A stretch of 64,000 bases of DNA from Entoloma clypeatum (taxonomy: Eukaryota; Basidiomycota; Agaricomycetes; Agaricales; Entolomataceae), in assembly GCA_963565915.1 (NCBI GenBank), contig OY751494.1, positions 1,922,001 to 1,986,000 of the forward strand. The letters run 5' to 3'. The position numbers and the translations under genes are program-made. Below are positions 35,841 through 47,311 of this stretch, piece by piece. A model generated the notes under the pieces. It was given only the letters and a program-made list of their open reading frames with translations, ran no database searches and was not told where the DNA came from. Position 1 is the stretch's first letter, and every line of letters starts with the position of its first letter.

Positions 35841-35967
35841 ACAATGTATTGTCTCAGATGGCCGCAGCGGGCCTGCTGGAGCTCCAGTGAATGAACCTTA
35901 AATGACAGAGCTTAGTAATCAAAGGAGAACAGTGTGTTAGTGGCTCTACTAGCACTGCTGGTCATTT

Positions 35968-36870
35968 CAATGGACCGGCACATTTCCTGTGACATCTATT
36001 GGCACATTGGGCGGCTGGTCAATAATATATTGGGTATATCTCTGTGACCCATGCATGGATTCAGATGGCCCAGGGCTTGTTTTAAAGCCGGTCCATTGGA
36101 GATTGACCAGCACTATGACTGGCACCCACAATTTTGATGGACCAGCACATTTTCTGACACATTCATCAGCACATCAGGCAGCACAAAAGTGCCGCTTAGT
36201 AGTATTCTGGGTATATCTCAGTGCTGTGTGCATGGATTTGGATGCCCAGGGCTTGTTTTAAAGCTGGTCCACCAGACATCGACCGGCGGCATAACTGGCA
36301 TCTACAATTGTGATGGACTGGCACATTTTCTGGCACATTCATTGGCACATCCGGCAACACAAAAGGGCCGGTCAATAATATTGTGGGTATATCTCAGTGC
36401 CCCGTGAATGGATTTGGATGGCCCAGGGCTTGTTTTAAAGCCGGTCCACCGGACACTGACCGGCACCATGACTGGCACCTACAATTTCGATGGACCGGCA
36501 CATTTTCTGGCACATTCATCGGCACATCCAGCGACACAAAAGTGCCAGTCAATAATATTGTGGGTATATCTCAGTGCCCTGTGCATGGATTTGGATGACC
36601 CAGGGCTTGTTTTAAAGCCGGTCCACCGGACATTGACCGGCACCATGACTGGCACCCACCATTTCGATTGCCCAGCACATTTTCTGACACATTCATCGGC
36701 ACATCGGGCAACACACAAGTACCAGTCAATAATATATTGGGTACACCTCAGCAACCAGTGCATGGATTTGAATGACCCAGGGCTTGTTTTGAAGCCGATC
36801 CACCTGGCATTCACTGGCCCCATAACCGGCACCTGGAATTTTCATGGACCAGTCCATTTGTCAACACACA
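35968..36870 (+). repeat. Left array, five units of about 177 bp
   Basis: The word CAGGGCTTGTTTTAAAGC (or close) starts at 36071, 36247, 36424, 36601 and 36778, spacing 176-177 bp. Each unit also has GACCGGCACCATGACTGGCA-like and CACATTTTCTGGCACATTC words. Confidence 0.9.
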
Positions 36871-37041
36871 AGTGCCCACAAAGAAACAACCCACTGGTGA
36901 GGAGACACAGCGCAGGACAGCCTACAATTGGCAGATATTGCACAGTCAGTGATTGGTGGATGTGTTGGTTCAATGTTTCATGATGCACAACACACACACA
37001 CATCAAACATGTCAACTACATGTAAACAAATCTCCAAAATA

Positions 37042-38650
37042 CAGTGCCTCACAAAACTGATTCAATGTTTGTTGCTTTTTGAATACCTTCAAGATAACTC
37101 TGCAAAGAATACCAATTGAATTAAACCTTTGGTATATAATTGAAAGCCCTACTTCAGGGCTTTCAGAATATAAAGAAATCATATGATTTAGATCAGAATC
37201 CATGGAGATATGATTAAATTAAATCAGCAACTCATTGAATCAGTTTTGTGAGTACCCATGGCAATTATCAGAATCAAATGCTTCACTGGTTGTATGGTAA
37301 CCAGTTGTCATGACTTACTGATGGAACTTGAATAGAACCCTGATGGGTTGTCAAGGAAAGTTGTATAAGAAGAATCCAACCTCAACAGCCTCCATAATTA
37401 ATCATGTGCCCTATCTCCTCTTCCCACAAGGAAAACATTCTTTCTCTGGCCTCCAATGGTCACTCCACTCATCATATTGCCTCTAACCTGGGTGTCAGCC
37501 AACCAACTGTCTCCAGAGTGCTTCAGAATCTTCTTCCTCATCGCAATCTCTCTTCTGGTGGTCGTCCATCCAAGCTTTCTCCCACCAACACACGAAACAT
37601 ACTTTCACAAATCACCTCAGGGAGAGCATCCAATGCTGTGCAGGCTACCAAACACATCAACACTGTCATCTCCAATCCTGTCTCCCCAGAAACTGTGAGA
37701 AGGGTTCTCAGAAAACATGAATTCAAGGCTGTAACAAAGAAGAAAAGACCTTTCTTAAAGGCCATACATCGGAAGAGGCGGTTGGCATTTGCTATGAAGC
37801 ACAGGGAATGGACAGTGGAGGACTGGAAGAGGGTCATTTGGTCAGATGAGACCAAAATCAACAGGTTTGGATCAGATGGCAAGGAATGGGTCTGGAAAAA
37901 GAAGGGTGAGGGGCTTATTGAAAGAGAGGTTCAGGGCACAGTCAAGTTTGGGGGAGGAAATATTATGGTTTGGGGTTGTATGGGTTGGGAAGGTGTGGGG
38001 AGACTTGCAGAGGTTGAGGGGAGGATGGATGCTGATCAGTATGTGTCCATTTTGGAGGACAATTTGCTGCCCAGCATGGAGGAGAGTGGAATCTCTGAAG
38101 AGGAGATCATTTTTCAGCAGGACGATGACTCCAAGCACACCTCCAAGAAGGCCAAAAAATGGATGGACAGCAAGAATATTGTTCTGCTGGATTGGCCTGC
38201 ACAGTCCCCAGACCTCAATCCTATTGAACACCTCTGGGTTCATATTAAAAGGAAGTTGAATGAATATCCAACACCACCCAAGGGAGTCTGGGAGATTTGG
38301 GACAGAGCAGCAGAGGTGTGGAATAATATAGAGCCAGAAGTGTGTCAAAACCTGATAGAAAGTATGCCAAGAAGGGTAGAGGCAGTAATCAAAGCTAAGA
38401 GGGGTAATACCAAGTACTAAAGTATAAAATACTGTATTTATTGTACATACTCACAAAACTGATTCAATGAGTCCCTGGAGTAATTTGATCATATATTGAT
38501 CATTTTTTATGGGAATTACATAATTATTGCAGATTCCGAGAGTCCTGAAGCAGGGCTTTTAACCAGGTACCAATACCTTCTTTTGATTGGCATTATTTTT
38601 TGAAGGTATTCACAAAGTAGCAAACATTGAATCAGTTTTGTGAGGCACTG
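37042..38650 (+). mobile_element. Tc1/mariner element, complete
   Basis: 1609 bp, flanked by TA on both sides (37040-37041 and 38651-38652). The ends start with CAGTGCCTCACAAAACTGAT and match perfectly as inverted repeats for 30 bp, then imperfectly to about 60 bp. An inner copy of CTCACAAAACTGATTCAATG lies near each end in the opposite orientation to the outer one (about 37232-37252 and 38450-38470). Confidence 0.95.
37404..38420 (+). CDS. Tc1/mariner transposase, 338 aa, intact
   Basis: Cuts and pastes the element at TA sites. N-terminal helix-turn-helix (STHHIASNLGVSQPTVSRVL) and a second DNA-binding part (ASNAVQATKHINTV, SPETVRRVLRKHEF). Catalytic triad: D in WSDETKI, D in IFQQDDDSKH, E in SPDLNPIEHLW, with 34 residues between the second D and the E (DD34E). 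ATG at 37404, stop at 38418-38420, no break. The length is normal for the family. Intact ORF plus well-kept terminal repeats suggest a recent, possibly still active copy. It sits inside the foldback element. Confidence 0.95.
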   Translation: MCPISSSHKENILSLASNGHSTHHIASNLGVSQPTVSRVLQNLLPHRNLSSGGRPSKLSPTNTRNILSQITSGRASNAVQATKHINTVISNPVSPETVRRVLRKHEFKAVTKKKRPFLKAIHRKRRLAFAMKHREWTVEDWKRVIWSDETKINRFGSDGKEWVWKKKGEGLIEREVQGTVKFGGGNIMVWGCMGWEGVGRLAEVEGRMDADQYVSILEDNLLPSMEESGISEEEIIFQQDDDSKHTSKKAKKWMDSKNIVLLDWPAQSPDLNPIEHLWVHIKRKLNEYPTPPKGVWEIWDRAAEVWNNIEPEVCQNLIESMPRRVEAVIKAKRGNTKY

Positions 38651-38652
38651 TA

Positions 38653-39889
38653 TTGCACATCCTCCTCATTATCTCTCCACAGGAACAAGTAAACTTTTCT
38701 ACTATATCAGTTAGATAGGGGAGCATGTTGTATCATCAAGTATGTATTTATTTTATCAAATTTTGCCACAGATTCAAAGTTATCAAGGTCCAGTCTAAAC
38801 CAAATAATAGTAAACAATGCACAAAAGACATTGTGCAGGTGTGCACGCTGCCTTTCTCATGCTTTAATAATAGTTTGAAGTAATAGGACTCATGAATACA
38901 TATGTATTAACCTTGTGACACACTTTGTATAATTTTTGGCAGTCCAGATAAGATAGAAATAATCAAATGTTGAAATTTGAGAAAGAGTGTCATATCTCTC
39001 TAAGAAATGAACCAAATTTGAAAAATGAAGGTGTCCTGAGATCCCCTGAATGTGGAGAATCCAAAGGTGAAATAAAAGATTTTGGTCAAATTTTTGACCT
39101 ATTTTGCTCATATTCAGCTTATTGGGTTCTTGAACTTGATTTGAATGGTCTGATGAGGTTTACATACAATATTTCAATGGTATACATACAGTACATGTAG
39201 ATTAAAGTGGTTGTGGAAAGGTGCAAGGAAGAAAACATGGCTTTTGGTGTTTGAGAAAACTCGTGATGCAGGGTTGCATCATGATTTTGCCTGTGTTTTG
39301 TTGTCTCATTTCAGAATACAGATTTTCTATCATACATAGTCAACTGTATATATACTTTTTATGAGTTCATAGGCATCTATCCAACAGTTAACAAGCATAT
39401 TTGAGGCTGATAGAGCAGGGAATGGAGGAAGCATGATTTAGTCACCAATACTGTCATTGTTATGCACGTGCCAATCTGAGATGTATTTTGGACGAAGTCT
39501 TATCTCCAGTCTTCCAGATGACATGGATTCTCTTGGAATCTTCTGTATTGAGTAGATGTACATCTGATACACCTGTACAACCATCTATAGATTTATTGAC
39601 CATAAGATATTAATGCCAGATGATGAAGAGATATTTTTGATGTGCAACCTGTCTCCTGATTCTTAACACTTGATCTATACATTGTACACCATTTACTATT
39701 GATGTGTTGAGGCCTACTCATACTAGAGAATAGCCCTATATAGGTGTCCTGATGCTTGGTAGTGGGGGGAAGGCCCATTTTGCCAATGGCCTGTTGACAG
39801 TGTGTCGCCATCTGTGAGTTTTTGCTGGACATTCATCATCTGTCATTCATAATTTCTCTTGGCTGGTGGGACTTCACTTTCCTGTGAAT
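38653..39889. other. Central non-coding part of the foldback element
   Basis: AT-rich; no gene or repeat I can support apart from the right end, where the repeat array begins. Confidence 0.5.
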
Positions 39890-40740
39890 GTGTCAGAAGA
39901 TGGGCAGGTCCATCAGAATTATAGGTGCTGGTTATGGTGCCAGTCAATGTCTGGTGGGTCTGCTTCAAAACAAGCCCTGGGGCATTCAAATCCATGCACG
40001 GGTCACTGAGATATACCCAATATATTATTCACCGACACTTTTCTGTCACCCAATGTGCTGATGGATGTGGCAGGAAATGTGCCAGTCCATCGAAATTATA
40101 GATGCCGGTGATGGTGCCAGTCGATGTCCGGTGGACCGGCTTTAAAACAAGCCCTGGGGCATCCAAATCCATGCACAGGGCACTGAGATATACCCACAAT
40201 ATTATTGACCGGCACTTTTGTCCTGCCTGATGTGCTGATGAATCTGTCAGAAAATGTGCCAGTCCCTCGAAATTGTAGATGCTGGTCATAGTGCCGGTCA
40301 ATGCCCGGTGGACCGGCTTCGAAACAAGCCCTGGATCATTCAAATCCATGCACAGGTCACTGAGATATACCCACAATATTATTGACCGGCACTTTTCTGT
40401 CACTCAATGTGCCGATGGATGTGTCAGAAAATGTGCCGGTCCATCGAAATTATGGGTGCCAGTCATGGTGCCAGTCAATGTCCAGTGGACCAGCTTTAAA
40501 GCAAGCCCTGGGCCATCCAAATCCATTCACGGGGCACTGAGATATACCCACAATATTATTGACCAGCCCTTTTGTGTTGCTGGATGTGCCAATGAATGTG
40601 CCAGAAAATGTGCTGGTCGATCGAAATTGTAGATGCCAGTCATAGTGCCGGTCAATGCCCGGTGGACTGGCTTCAAAACAAGCCCTGGGTCATTCAAATC
40701 CATGCACAGGTCACTGAGATATAGCTAATATATTATTGAC
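39890..40740 (-). repeat. Right array, five units of 177 bp, inverted
   Basis: The word CAAGCCCTG starts at 39971, 40148, 40325, 40502 and 40679, spacing exactly 177 bp. It is the reverse complement of the left array. Confidence 0.9.
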
Positions 40741-40860
40741 CGGCAGTGCTAGTAGAGCCACTAACACACTGTTCTGCTTTGATTACTAAGCTCTGTCATT
40801 TAAGGTTTGTTCGCTGGAGCTCCAGCGGGCCCGCTGCGGCCGTCTGAGACAATACATTGT

Positions 40861-41478
40861 ATGTTTTTGCTGGACCGTCTAAGACCATACAATGTAGGTT
40901 GACTACCTGGCATCCACCCATTATTGACCTTGCAATGAGGGGCACACATGTTGAAAAGGTTACAATATATTTATAGATTTTATTGAAAGCCTGTGTCTGC
41001 ATGTGATCAAGGCAGAGGGGGTGCACACACACCTCTTGTCTTTTTTGGCTGGTTGTGCCTATTTGGGAAGTGGCCTATTTGGGAAGTGAAAAAGTGGGTA
41101 TGTAGAGTGAGTGAGCAAGAAATTACCATGCTTCTGTGGCTTAGTTGGTTAAGTTGTTAGAATAATAGTATATACTATAGAGGCTGAGAGTTCAAGTCTT
41201 ACTGATGGCACAAATTTTGCTTGGTGCTGGCCCTCAGAGCATTTTGTGAAAAAGACTGGTTTAAACCGGTCCGAACCAGTCTTTGGCCAGTCTTTCAAAT
41301 CTTAAAATTTGGAGAGAACCGAGGACTGGTTGTGATCGAAAACCTTAAAACTTGAGACCACAGTCCAGTCTCAAACCGGTTCATTTGGGTCCGGTTTTGG
41401 TCTGGTTTTATGTTCTTGAGACTGGACTTAGAAACACTACATACACAGCCCTTGGTTGTGAGTTGGAACAGAGGACAC
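40861..41478. other. Non-coding flank with a SINE-like piece
   Basis: 41040-41090 has a short duplication (CCTATTTGGGAAGTG twice). 41257-41420 is rich in ACCGGT and GACTGG words and resembles 49030-49206. See the tRNA-like entry for 41130-41212. Confidence 0.45.
41130..41212 (+). repeat. tRNA-like sequence, possible SINE head
   Basis: TGGCTTAGTTGG is a full match to a pol III box A and GAGTTCAAGTC a weaker box B, spaced as in a tRNA. The 5' part GCTTCTGTGGCTTAG resembles a tRNA start, but the acceptor arm does not pair, so this is not a working tRNA gene. Confidence 0.4.
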
Positions 41479-41880
41479 TGTTACGGACTCTACGGTGTGA
41501 GGACCACGTCATATCTTTTACTTATCGGCCCGACGCGGCGCCCTCTTACGAACTTACTATGTCTAATGTCTACTTTCGCAACCTTCGATTCCCAGTCTGA
41601 CTCACTACATTACTTCGTCATCCCCTTTAGTATACTTCGCTCCCACGCTGACTCGCTTTCCGCAGTCAGCTTACTCATTGTACATAGCCTTCCGCAGTCG
41701 CCTGACTCATGTGCACTGCCTTCCGCAGTACTGACTCATCTGCTACCGCCTATAGTCAGTACCTATATAAACCTCCTGTACTGTAGTAGATTCCTTAGAT
41801 TTAGCAATCACATTGCTCTTCGCCTTTCCACTTTCCTGCATACTCTGCCCGAACCTTGGAACAGTTTGTTAAGCATAACA
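41479..41880 (+). repeat. 5' LTR of G2
   Basis: 402 bp, TGTTACGG ... GCATAACA. Confidence 0.93.
41764..41771 (+). promoter_or_regulatory. TATA box in the G2 5' LTR
   Basis: TATATAAA about 110 bp before the LTR end, kept in all LTRs of this family here; likely the element promoter. Confidence 0.6.
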
Positions 41881-41940
41881 AGTTGCTAAATCTTGTTAGG
41901 TTCGCCCAGAGCGAAGAGAGCAACTACCAGACGAGTCAAG

Positions 41941-43520
41941 ATGTCGCGCTTCTTTGAAGACTTCACCGGTAACCCATTCAGCATGCCAGAAGCCCGACAG
42001 GAGGAGCTAAGTCCTCGAGACAGTATCGATTTTACGCTCATCCAGCAGTACATCGAATCGGAGATCCGTCGCATCCTACAGCAAGTGCTTGACGAAGAAC
42101 TAGACAACGACGAGCATCGCCCCCACGGCGAGTTAGCAGAGAGCATCCATCTTGCTCGGCAACACCAGATCGCGCGTTACAACGCCCGACAGAACGAACT
42201 CGAAAGCTTTCGCGTTCAAGAAGGACCTCAGACAGGTCGGATCACAGAGATCAGAGAGTTTATCGGTGTCCAGACAACCATTATCAGAAGATTGATTAGG
42301 ACGCTCACATCAAGACGTCCCAGAGCCACATCATCACGTCTTACTCGAAGCAGCAGATCTACGCCCACTTCACCACTGAAGAACAACAGACCGAGTACAA
42401 CTGTTGGGCACGAAATGAGAGACTTGACCCCTTCTCGCGACCAACAGACGTGCAGGAACAGAGATTCCTTAGAGATTTACAGAGGAAATACTCTGAATGT
42501 TTTGCCACCAATTCCGCTGACGAGTCCCCTGACGAATTTACTTTTGACTCCACGCAGTCAGATATCGAACAGATGCCTAGAACAGGGACTCATTTTCAAT
42601 CCTTACCTGTATCCCGAACCCCATCTTCATCCCAACAACCCGACCCCTCTTCTCCTCCGCAGACTCTAGACATGGCAGAAGCTCCGGCTGTACAAACAAT
42701 GGATACATCCAAGATCATCAAGGATCCCAGGATGTTCAAGGACAGATACACCTTTGACGAGTGGTGGAAAGCCACCAAACTATACATCAGGTTCCAAAAG
42801 AGCCTCACAGACGATCAGAAGATTGTTGCGGTACTGTCCCGCATGATGGAAGGGTCTGGCAGACACTGGGCCAGTAACAAGTTAGACGCTCTTGCTGTTG
42901 ACAACGAGAACATCACCTGGCTAGGTTTTTCTGATGACATCGCCAACAAGTCGGTTGCTGCCAAAGCAAGACTCGAAGTCCTGAAACAAGAGAAGTGCAC
43001 CGTTGACGAATTCTTGGATGAATTCGAAGAGCTCTTGAAGCTGTCAAACCTTGGCGAAGAAACTGGGAAATACATCCTAGAGAAGAACGTCAACCGCAGA
43101 ATCTCTGAACAAGTGGCTAGTGATGGCAAGACGTACACCAATTACGCAAAGGAGATCCGAAACAAGGGACGACAGATGGAAGGACACACACTGGTCATCC
43201 GAGGTGGTGGCGACATGCGCACCGGATCAGATATCACTTATGGTGGTCAGGGCAAGGCCATGGAGATCGACAAAGCAGGAGTAGCCCATTGCTACAACTG
43301 TCAACGCTTCGGTCATCTGGCTAAAGACTGTAGCGCTCCAAAGAAGAAAGATGGTCGCAAGTGTTTCAACTGTGACCAAGAAGGCCATATCGCGCGCAAC
43401 TGCCGCAAGCTGAAGAAGAACTCTGGAAGGGTTAGGAAGGTGTCCGAGGAAGATGCCGAGAATGATGAAACCACAATTTTAGAAGCTGACGAGAAGGATT
43501 TTCCCGAAGGGTCCGATTAA
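41941..43520 (+). pseudogene. G2 gag with two CCHC knuckles, frame-shifted
   Basis: ATG at 41941 (MSRFFEDFTGN). The first frame reads on to 42669 but the conserved protein changes to the -1 frame just after about 42297 and continues to 43520. That part holds a capsid-like region and zinc knuckles CYNCQRFGHLAKDC (near 43293) and CFNCDQEGHIARNC (near 43363). G1 has the same shift and nearly the same protein. Gag coats the RNA and forms particles. Whether the shift is a lesion or recoding is open. Confidence 0.8.
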
Positions 43521-43570
43521 ACGACGCTAAGTCGTGACCCTTATCTATTAAACGGACTTGCTTGCCTTGT

Positions 43571-46500
43571 ATGACTGCAGACAATAGAACCTATGTCATC
43601 CCTGCCAAGCGAGCCACTGTGTCGACTAAGATTGTGAAGGGAGATAAACCTCCGAAAAGACGAGAGATCAGGCTGTTAGCTCAGCTCAAAACACGATGAG
43701 GACCAAAGGTCATCCAACCTGAGGTTGATAGCAGATGTGAACGCACATGCATCCATCCCAGAATAGTACGCGAACAGAACCTCCCCACGCAAGGAATACC
43801 GCCCATAGCAATTCTAAATGCGGATGGATCACCAAATCGACAACAGAAAGCGAGCCAACTTGCTGAAGTCAAACTGGATTTGGGAGCACATCAGGAAACC
43901 ATGGAAGCAATGGTACTGGACATCGGGAGAACGGACATGCTCTTAGGACATGACTGGTTGGTACACCACAACCCCACAATCAATTGGACAACCGGTGCGG
44001 TGACATTTAACCGATGCCCAACAACATGTCGAACCAAACACTCAGATTTCAGGGTTAACCTTAATGGTCGCAAACACCGGGTTCGCATGGTTGAGGTGCG
44101 CGACAAAGATGCACCCAAAAAGTCGGATCAGAAATGGAAGCCTGGAGACCCTATTTTAGAAGCTGTCACTCCCACACCACCTCCCACAACCAAACAACCC
44201 TCATATGTTGAACGATTTGCTCATCTCTTCGAGAAGGAGAACTTTGATAAGATCCCAAAAGAGAGGGAATGGGACCATGGTATCGAACTTACACCAGACG
44301 CACCAAAGGAACTAGGGGGAAATACATATCCCATGACACAAAAGGAACAAGAGGAATTGGACGCATTCATTGACGAAGGTCTAGCAACTGGAAAGATCCA
44401 GCCATCCAAATCCCCTTATGCCTCCCCTTGCTTCTTCATCAACAAGAAGGATGGCTCCAAACAATTGGTACAAGATTACCGCATGGTCAACAAATTTACG
44501 GTCAAAGACAAGTTCCCACTCCCACGCATCTCCGACCTCTTTGAGGTGCTGAAAGATGCAGTCTACTTCAATAAAATGGACATCATGTGGGGTTACAACA
44601 ATGTCCAGATTAAGGAAGGCGATGAATGGAAGGCCGCCTTCCTCACCAGTCGAGGATTGTTCGAACCATTGGTCATGTTTTTCGGCCTTTGCAACTCCCC
44701 AGGAACGTTCTCTCAAATGATGGCTAGTCTATTCCGGGACCAGATCCACCGACATATCTGCGTGATCTACATGGATGACATCATGGTTATCAGTAAAACC
44801 AAGGAAGAACTTGCGCGAAACACCAAAGAAATCCTACAGATCCTATCAGACAATGATTTGTTCCTAAAGGAGAAGAAGTGTTTATGGGAAGTAACGAAAT
44901 GTCCTATATTGGGATATGTGGTTGGTGAGGGACGTGTCGAGATGGAAACTGAAAAGGTGGATACGATCCGAAACTGGCGAGCACCCACATCAAAAAAGGA
45001 AGTTCAGAGGTTCCTTGGATTTGCTAACTTCTATCGACGTTTTATTGAAGGGTACTCAAACATTGCAAAACCTCTCACTGCGCTCACAGGCAGAACGGCA
45101 TTTACTTGGGGACCAACAGAGCAGCAAGCTTTTGAAGGTCTCATACGGGCAATTACATCAGCACCAGTCTTGGCATTACCGAAACCAGAGGGACAGTTCA
45201 GGGTTGAAACCGATGCATCGGGCTATGCAATTGGAGCAGTACTCTCTCAAAAGCAAGATGACAAATGGCACCCCATCATGTTCTTGTCGCGGACCCTGTC
45301 TGCGGCCAAACAGAATTACGAGATATACGACAAGGAACTCCTGGCAGTCATGGAAGCATTAAAAAATTGGAGACACTATCTGCTCGAAGCCAGGGAGCGT
45401 TTCGAAATCTTGACCGATCACAAGAACCTGGAATATTTCCGTCGTCCTCAGGACCTGAATCAACGACAGCGATGCTGGAAAATGAAGTTACAAGACTACC
45501 CGGCAAGACCAATGCGAAAGCAGACATCCTGTCGTGCTTACCCTGGTATGAAGCGGAACTCGAACCACAAGACAGTGACCAAATGCTCAAGGAGGGACTA
45601 TTCTTGAAACGGTTGGAATCAGAAGATGTGGTACAAATGGAGATGTTCACGGAGGAACAATTCTTTGAAGGGGATGAAACATCTGATTCCATCAAAATTG
45701 GAAACATCATGACCATCAAAAATTCGTGGATCACACACATCAAGGGTTCAAACCGCATGGAGACAGAAGTAGCCCAGGGTCTAAAGAAGAATCCTCATTG
45801 GTATCAACAGGAAAATGGCATCACATATGCAGGCGAAAGAGTCTATGTTCCACCAGACCCACAACTGCATCAAGAACTGATGTTTGAATCACATGATGCA
45901 CCAGTGGCTGGACATCCCAGACAATATCGGACACATGAACTCCTCACTCGTACCTACTGGTGGCCTACTATCCTGCATGACATGAAGAAGTACGTAAAAG
46001 GTTGTGACACCTGTCAACGCAACAAGATCAACAGACAGAAACGACATGCTCCGCTACATCCCCATGCAGCACCAAGTCATCCATGGGAAGACATAGGAAT
46101 TGACATTGTGGGACCAATACCAGAATCTGATGGAAAAAATGCGATTCTGGTCATCACAGATAGACATTTGAAGATGCTCCATCTCATTCCGACAACTGTG
46201 GAATTATCAGCTGAAGGATTAGCCAAGATCTATCGGGATCAGATATGGAAGCTTCATGGGATCCCCAAGAAGATCATCAGCGATAGGGGACCGCAATTCA
46301 CTGCGAAGTTCATGGAGATACTCTGCCGCATGTTAGGGATCAAGAGGAACCTGTCCACCGCATACCACCCACAGACTGATGGACAGGCCAAGCGATCGCA
46401 TCAGGAAACGGAAGCATTCTTACGGAACTTTGTCAACCATCTACAGGATGATTGGCCTGAGTGGATCGCAATCACAGAGTTTCAGTGATTCACCCTGTGT

Positions 46501-46772
46501 TCAACGAGACCCTGTTGTCACTATATGAAACTCCGAAGTGCGCCATCCAGAAAAAGAAACCAGCCCCTGATCTGATCATCGTCGAAGGACGAGAAGAGTA
46601 CCATGTGTCTATGATCCTAGACTCTCGAAAGTTCTGTGGAAAGATCCAGTACCTCGTCCAGTGGGAAGCATATGGCCCAGAAGAGAACACATGGGAACCT
46701 CGAGCTAATGTTCAGAACGCTCAGGATTTGATCCGTGATTTCCATCGGCAGAACCCGTCTCGTCCACGATAA
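43571..46772 (+). pseudogene. G2 pol: protease to chromodomain, broken
   Basis: ATG at 43571; TGA at 43697-43699, shared with G1. The protease motif reads DSR (43727-43735) where G1 has DSG. RT has YMDD near 44768; RNase H follows. A 22-bp deletion near 45500 shifts the frame. Integrase (frame to 46488) has HHCC and two D, but the glutamate is lysine (DGQAKRSHQ; G1 has DGQAERSHQ). The integrase C-terminal part is deleted (EF|QVIHPVF junction near 46486) exactly as in G1. The chromodomain is at 46487-46772 ([17 protein letters not shown]). Not functional on its own. Confidence 0.88.
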
Positions 46773-46905
46773 AAGACAAGTTCTCAAAACCCATGGCAGT
46801 ATCGACCTCATCAGTCAACCACACACCGAGTTCCCCGCTCTAGTCTTTTCCCTGCCCAATATAGCCACCCCATTCTTCTTTTATCTCTCAACCATCCTCA
46901 CCGCC

Positions 46906-47277
46906 ATGTCAAACACCATCGTTACCTCCACCTCCACCACCGACATCAACCCCGCCATCGCCGCCCTTATGAATGAAGCGCTCTCCATGAACGACCAAAT
47001 CCATGCCCTCAAAACTTCCCTCGCCGACCTCCTTCATCGCCAGATGAATATCCGACTTCATTCATTGTCCAATCTCCCTGTTGCCCCGACTCCCGAGGAG
47101 AACCAAATTCTCGGGAATTACACCAGCACCCTCGTCATCAAAAATCGACGTATTCGGCTGGCCATCAAAGGCCTTGAACTCGCCGTAGCCATCAATGAGG
47201 AGTTGATATATGATTGGAGCCTCAAGGAGAGTCCGAACTGGTCCGATCCCAACAACAACGAGGGATGGGGACAGTGA
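46906..47277 (+). CDS. Extra ORF of G2 in the env position, 123 aa
   Basis: MSNTIVTSTSTTDINPAIAA start, then ALSMNDQIHALKTSLADLLH, LPVAPTPEENQILGNYTSTL, ELAVAINEELIYDWSLKES; ends NNEGWGQ. Helical, leucine-patterned and without membrane segments. It lies 130 bp after the chromodomain frame and 34 bp before the 3' LTR. It is kept open in both G1 and G2 although pol is broken in both. I do not recognise a domain. It may be a third structural or regulatory protein, or a C-terminal piece of an ancestral pol. Confidence 0.6.
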   Translation: MSNTIVTSTSTTDINPAIAALMNEALSMNDQIHALKTSLADLLHRQMNIRLHSLSNLPVAPTPEENQILGNYTSTLVIKNRRIRLAIKGLELAVAINEELIYDWSLKESPNWSDPNNNEGWGQ

Positions 47278-47298
47278 CTCTGTGAGGACACAGAACTT

Positions 47299-47309
47299 GG
47301 AGAGGGGAA
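47299..47309 (+). promoter_or_regulatory. Polypurine tract of G2
   Basis: GGAGAGGGGAA directly before the 3' LTR. Confidence 0.7.
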
Positions 47310-47311
47310 CA

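Larger units (their letters stand above)
35841..40860. mobile_element. 5-kb foldback element with tandem-repeat arms
   Basis: Both ends carry the inverted word ACAATGTATTGTCTCAGA (35841 and 40860) followed by matching sequence with GGAGCTCCAG, then an array of five 177-bp units. No target duplication is clear. The centre holds a Tc1/mariner element and otherwise non-coding DNA, so the element itself is non-autonomous. The superfamily is not identified. Confidence 0.75.

Noticed and set aside
42280..42310. Programmed frameshift in G1/G2 gag
   Set aside because: No slippery heptamer with a stem was found at the frame change; a shared lesion is as likely.
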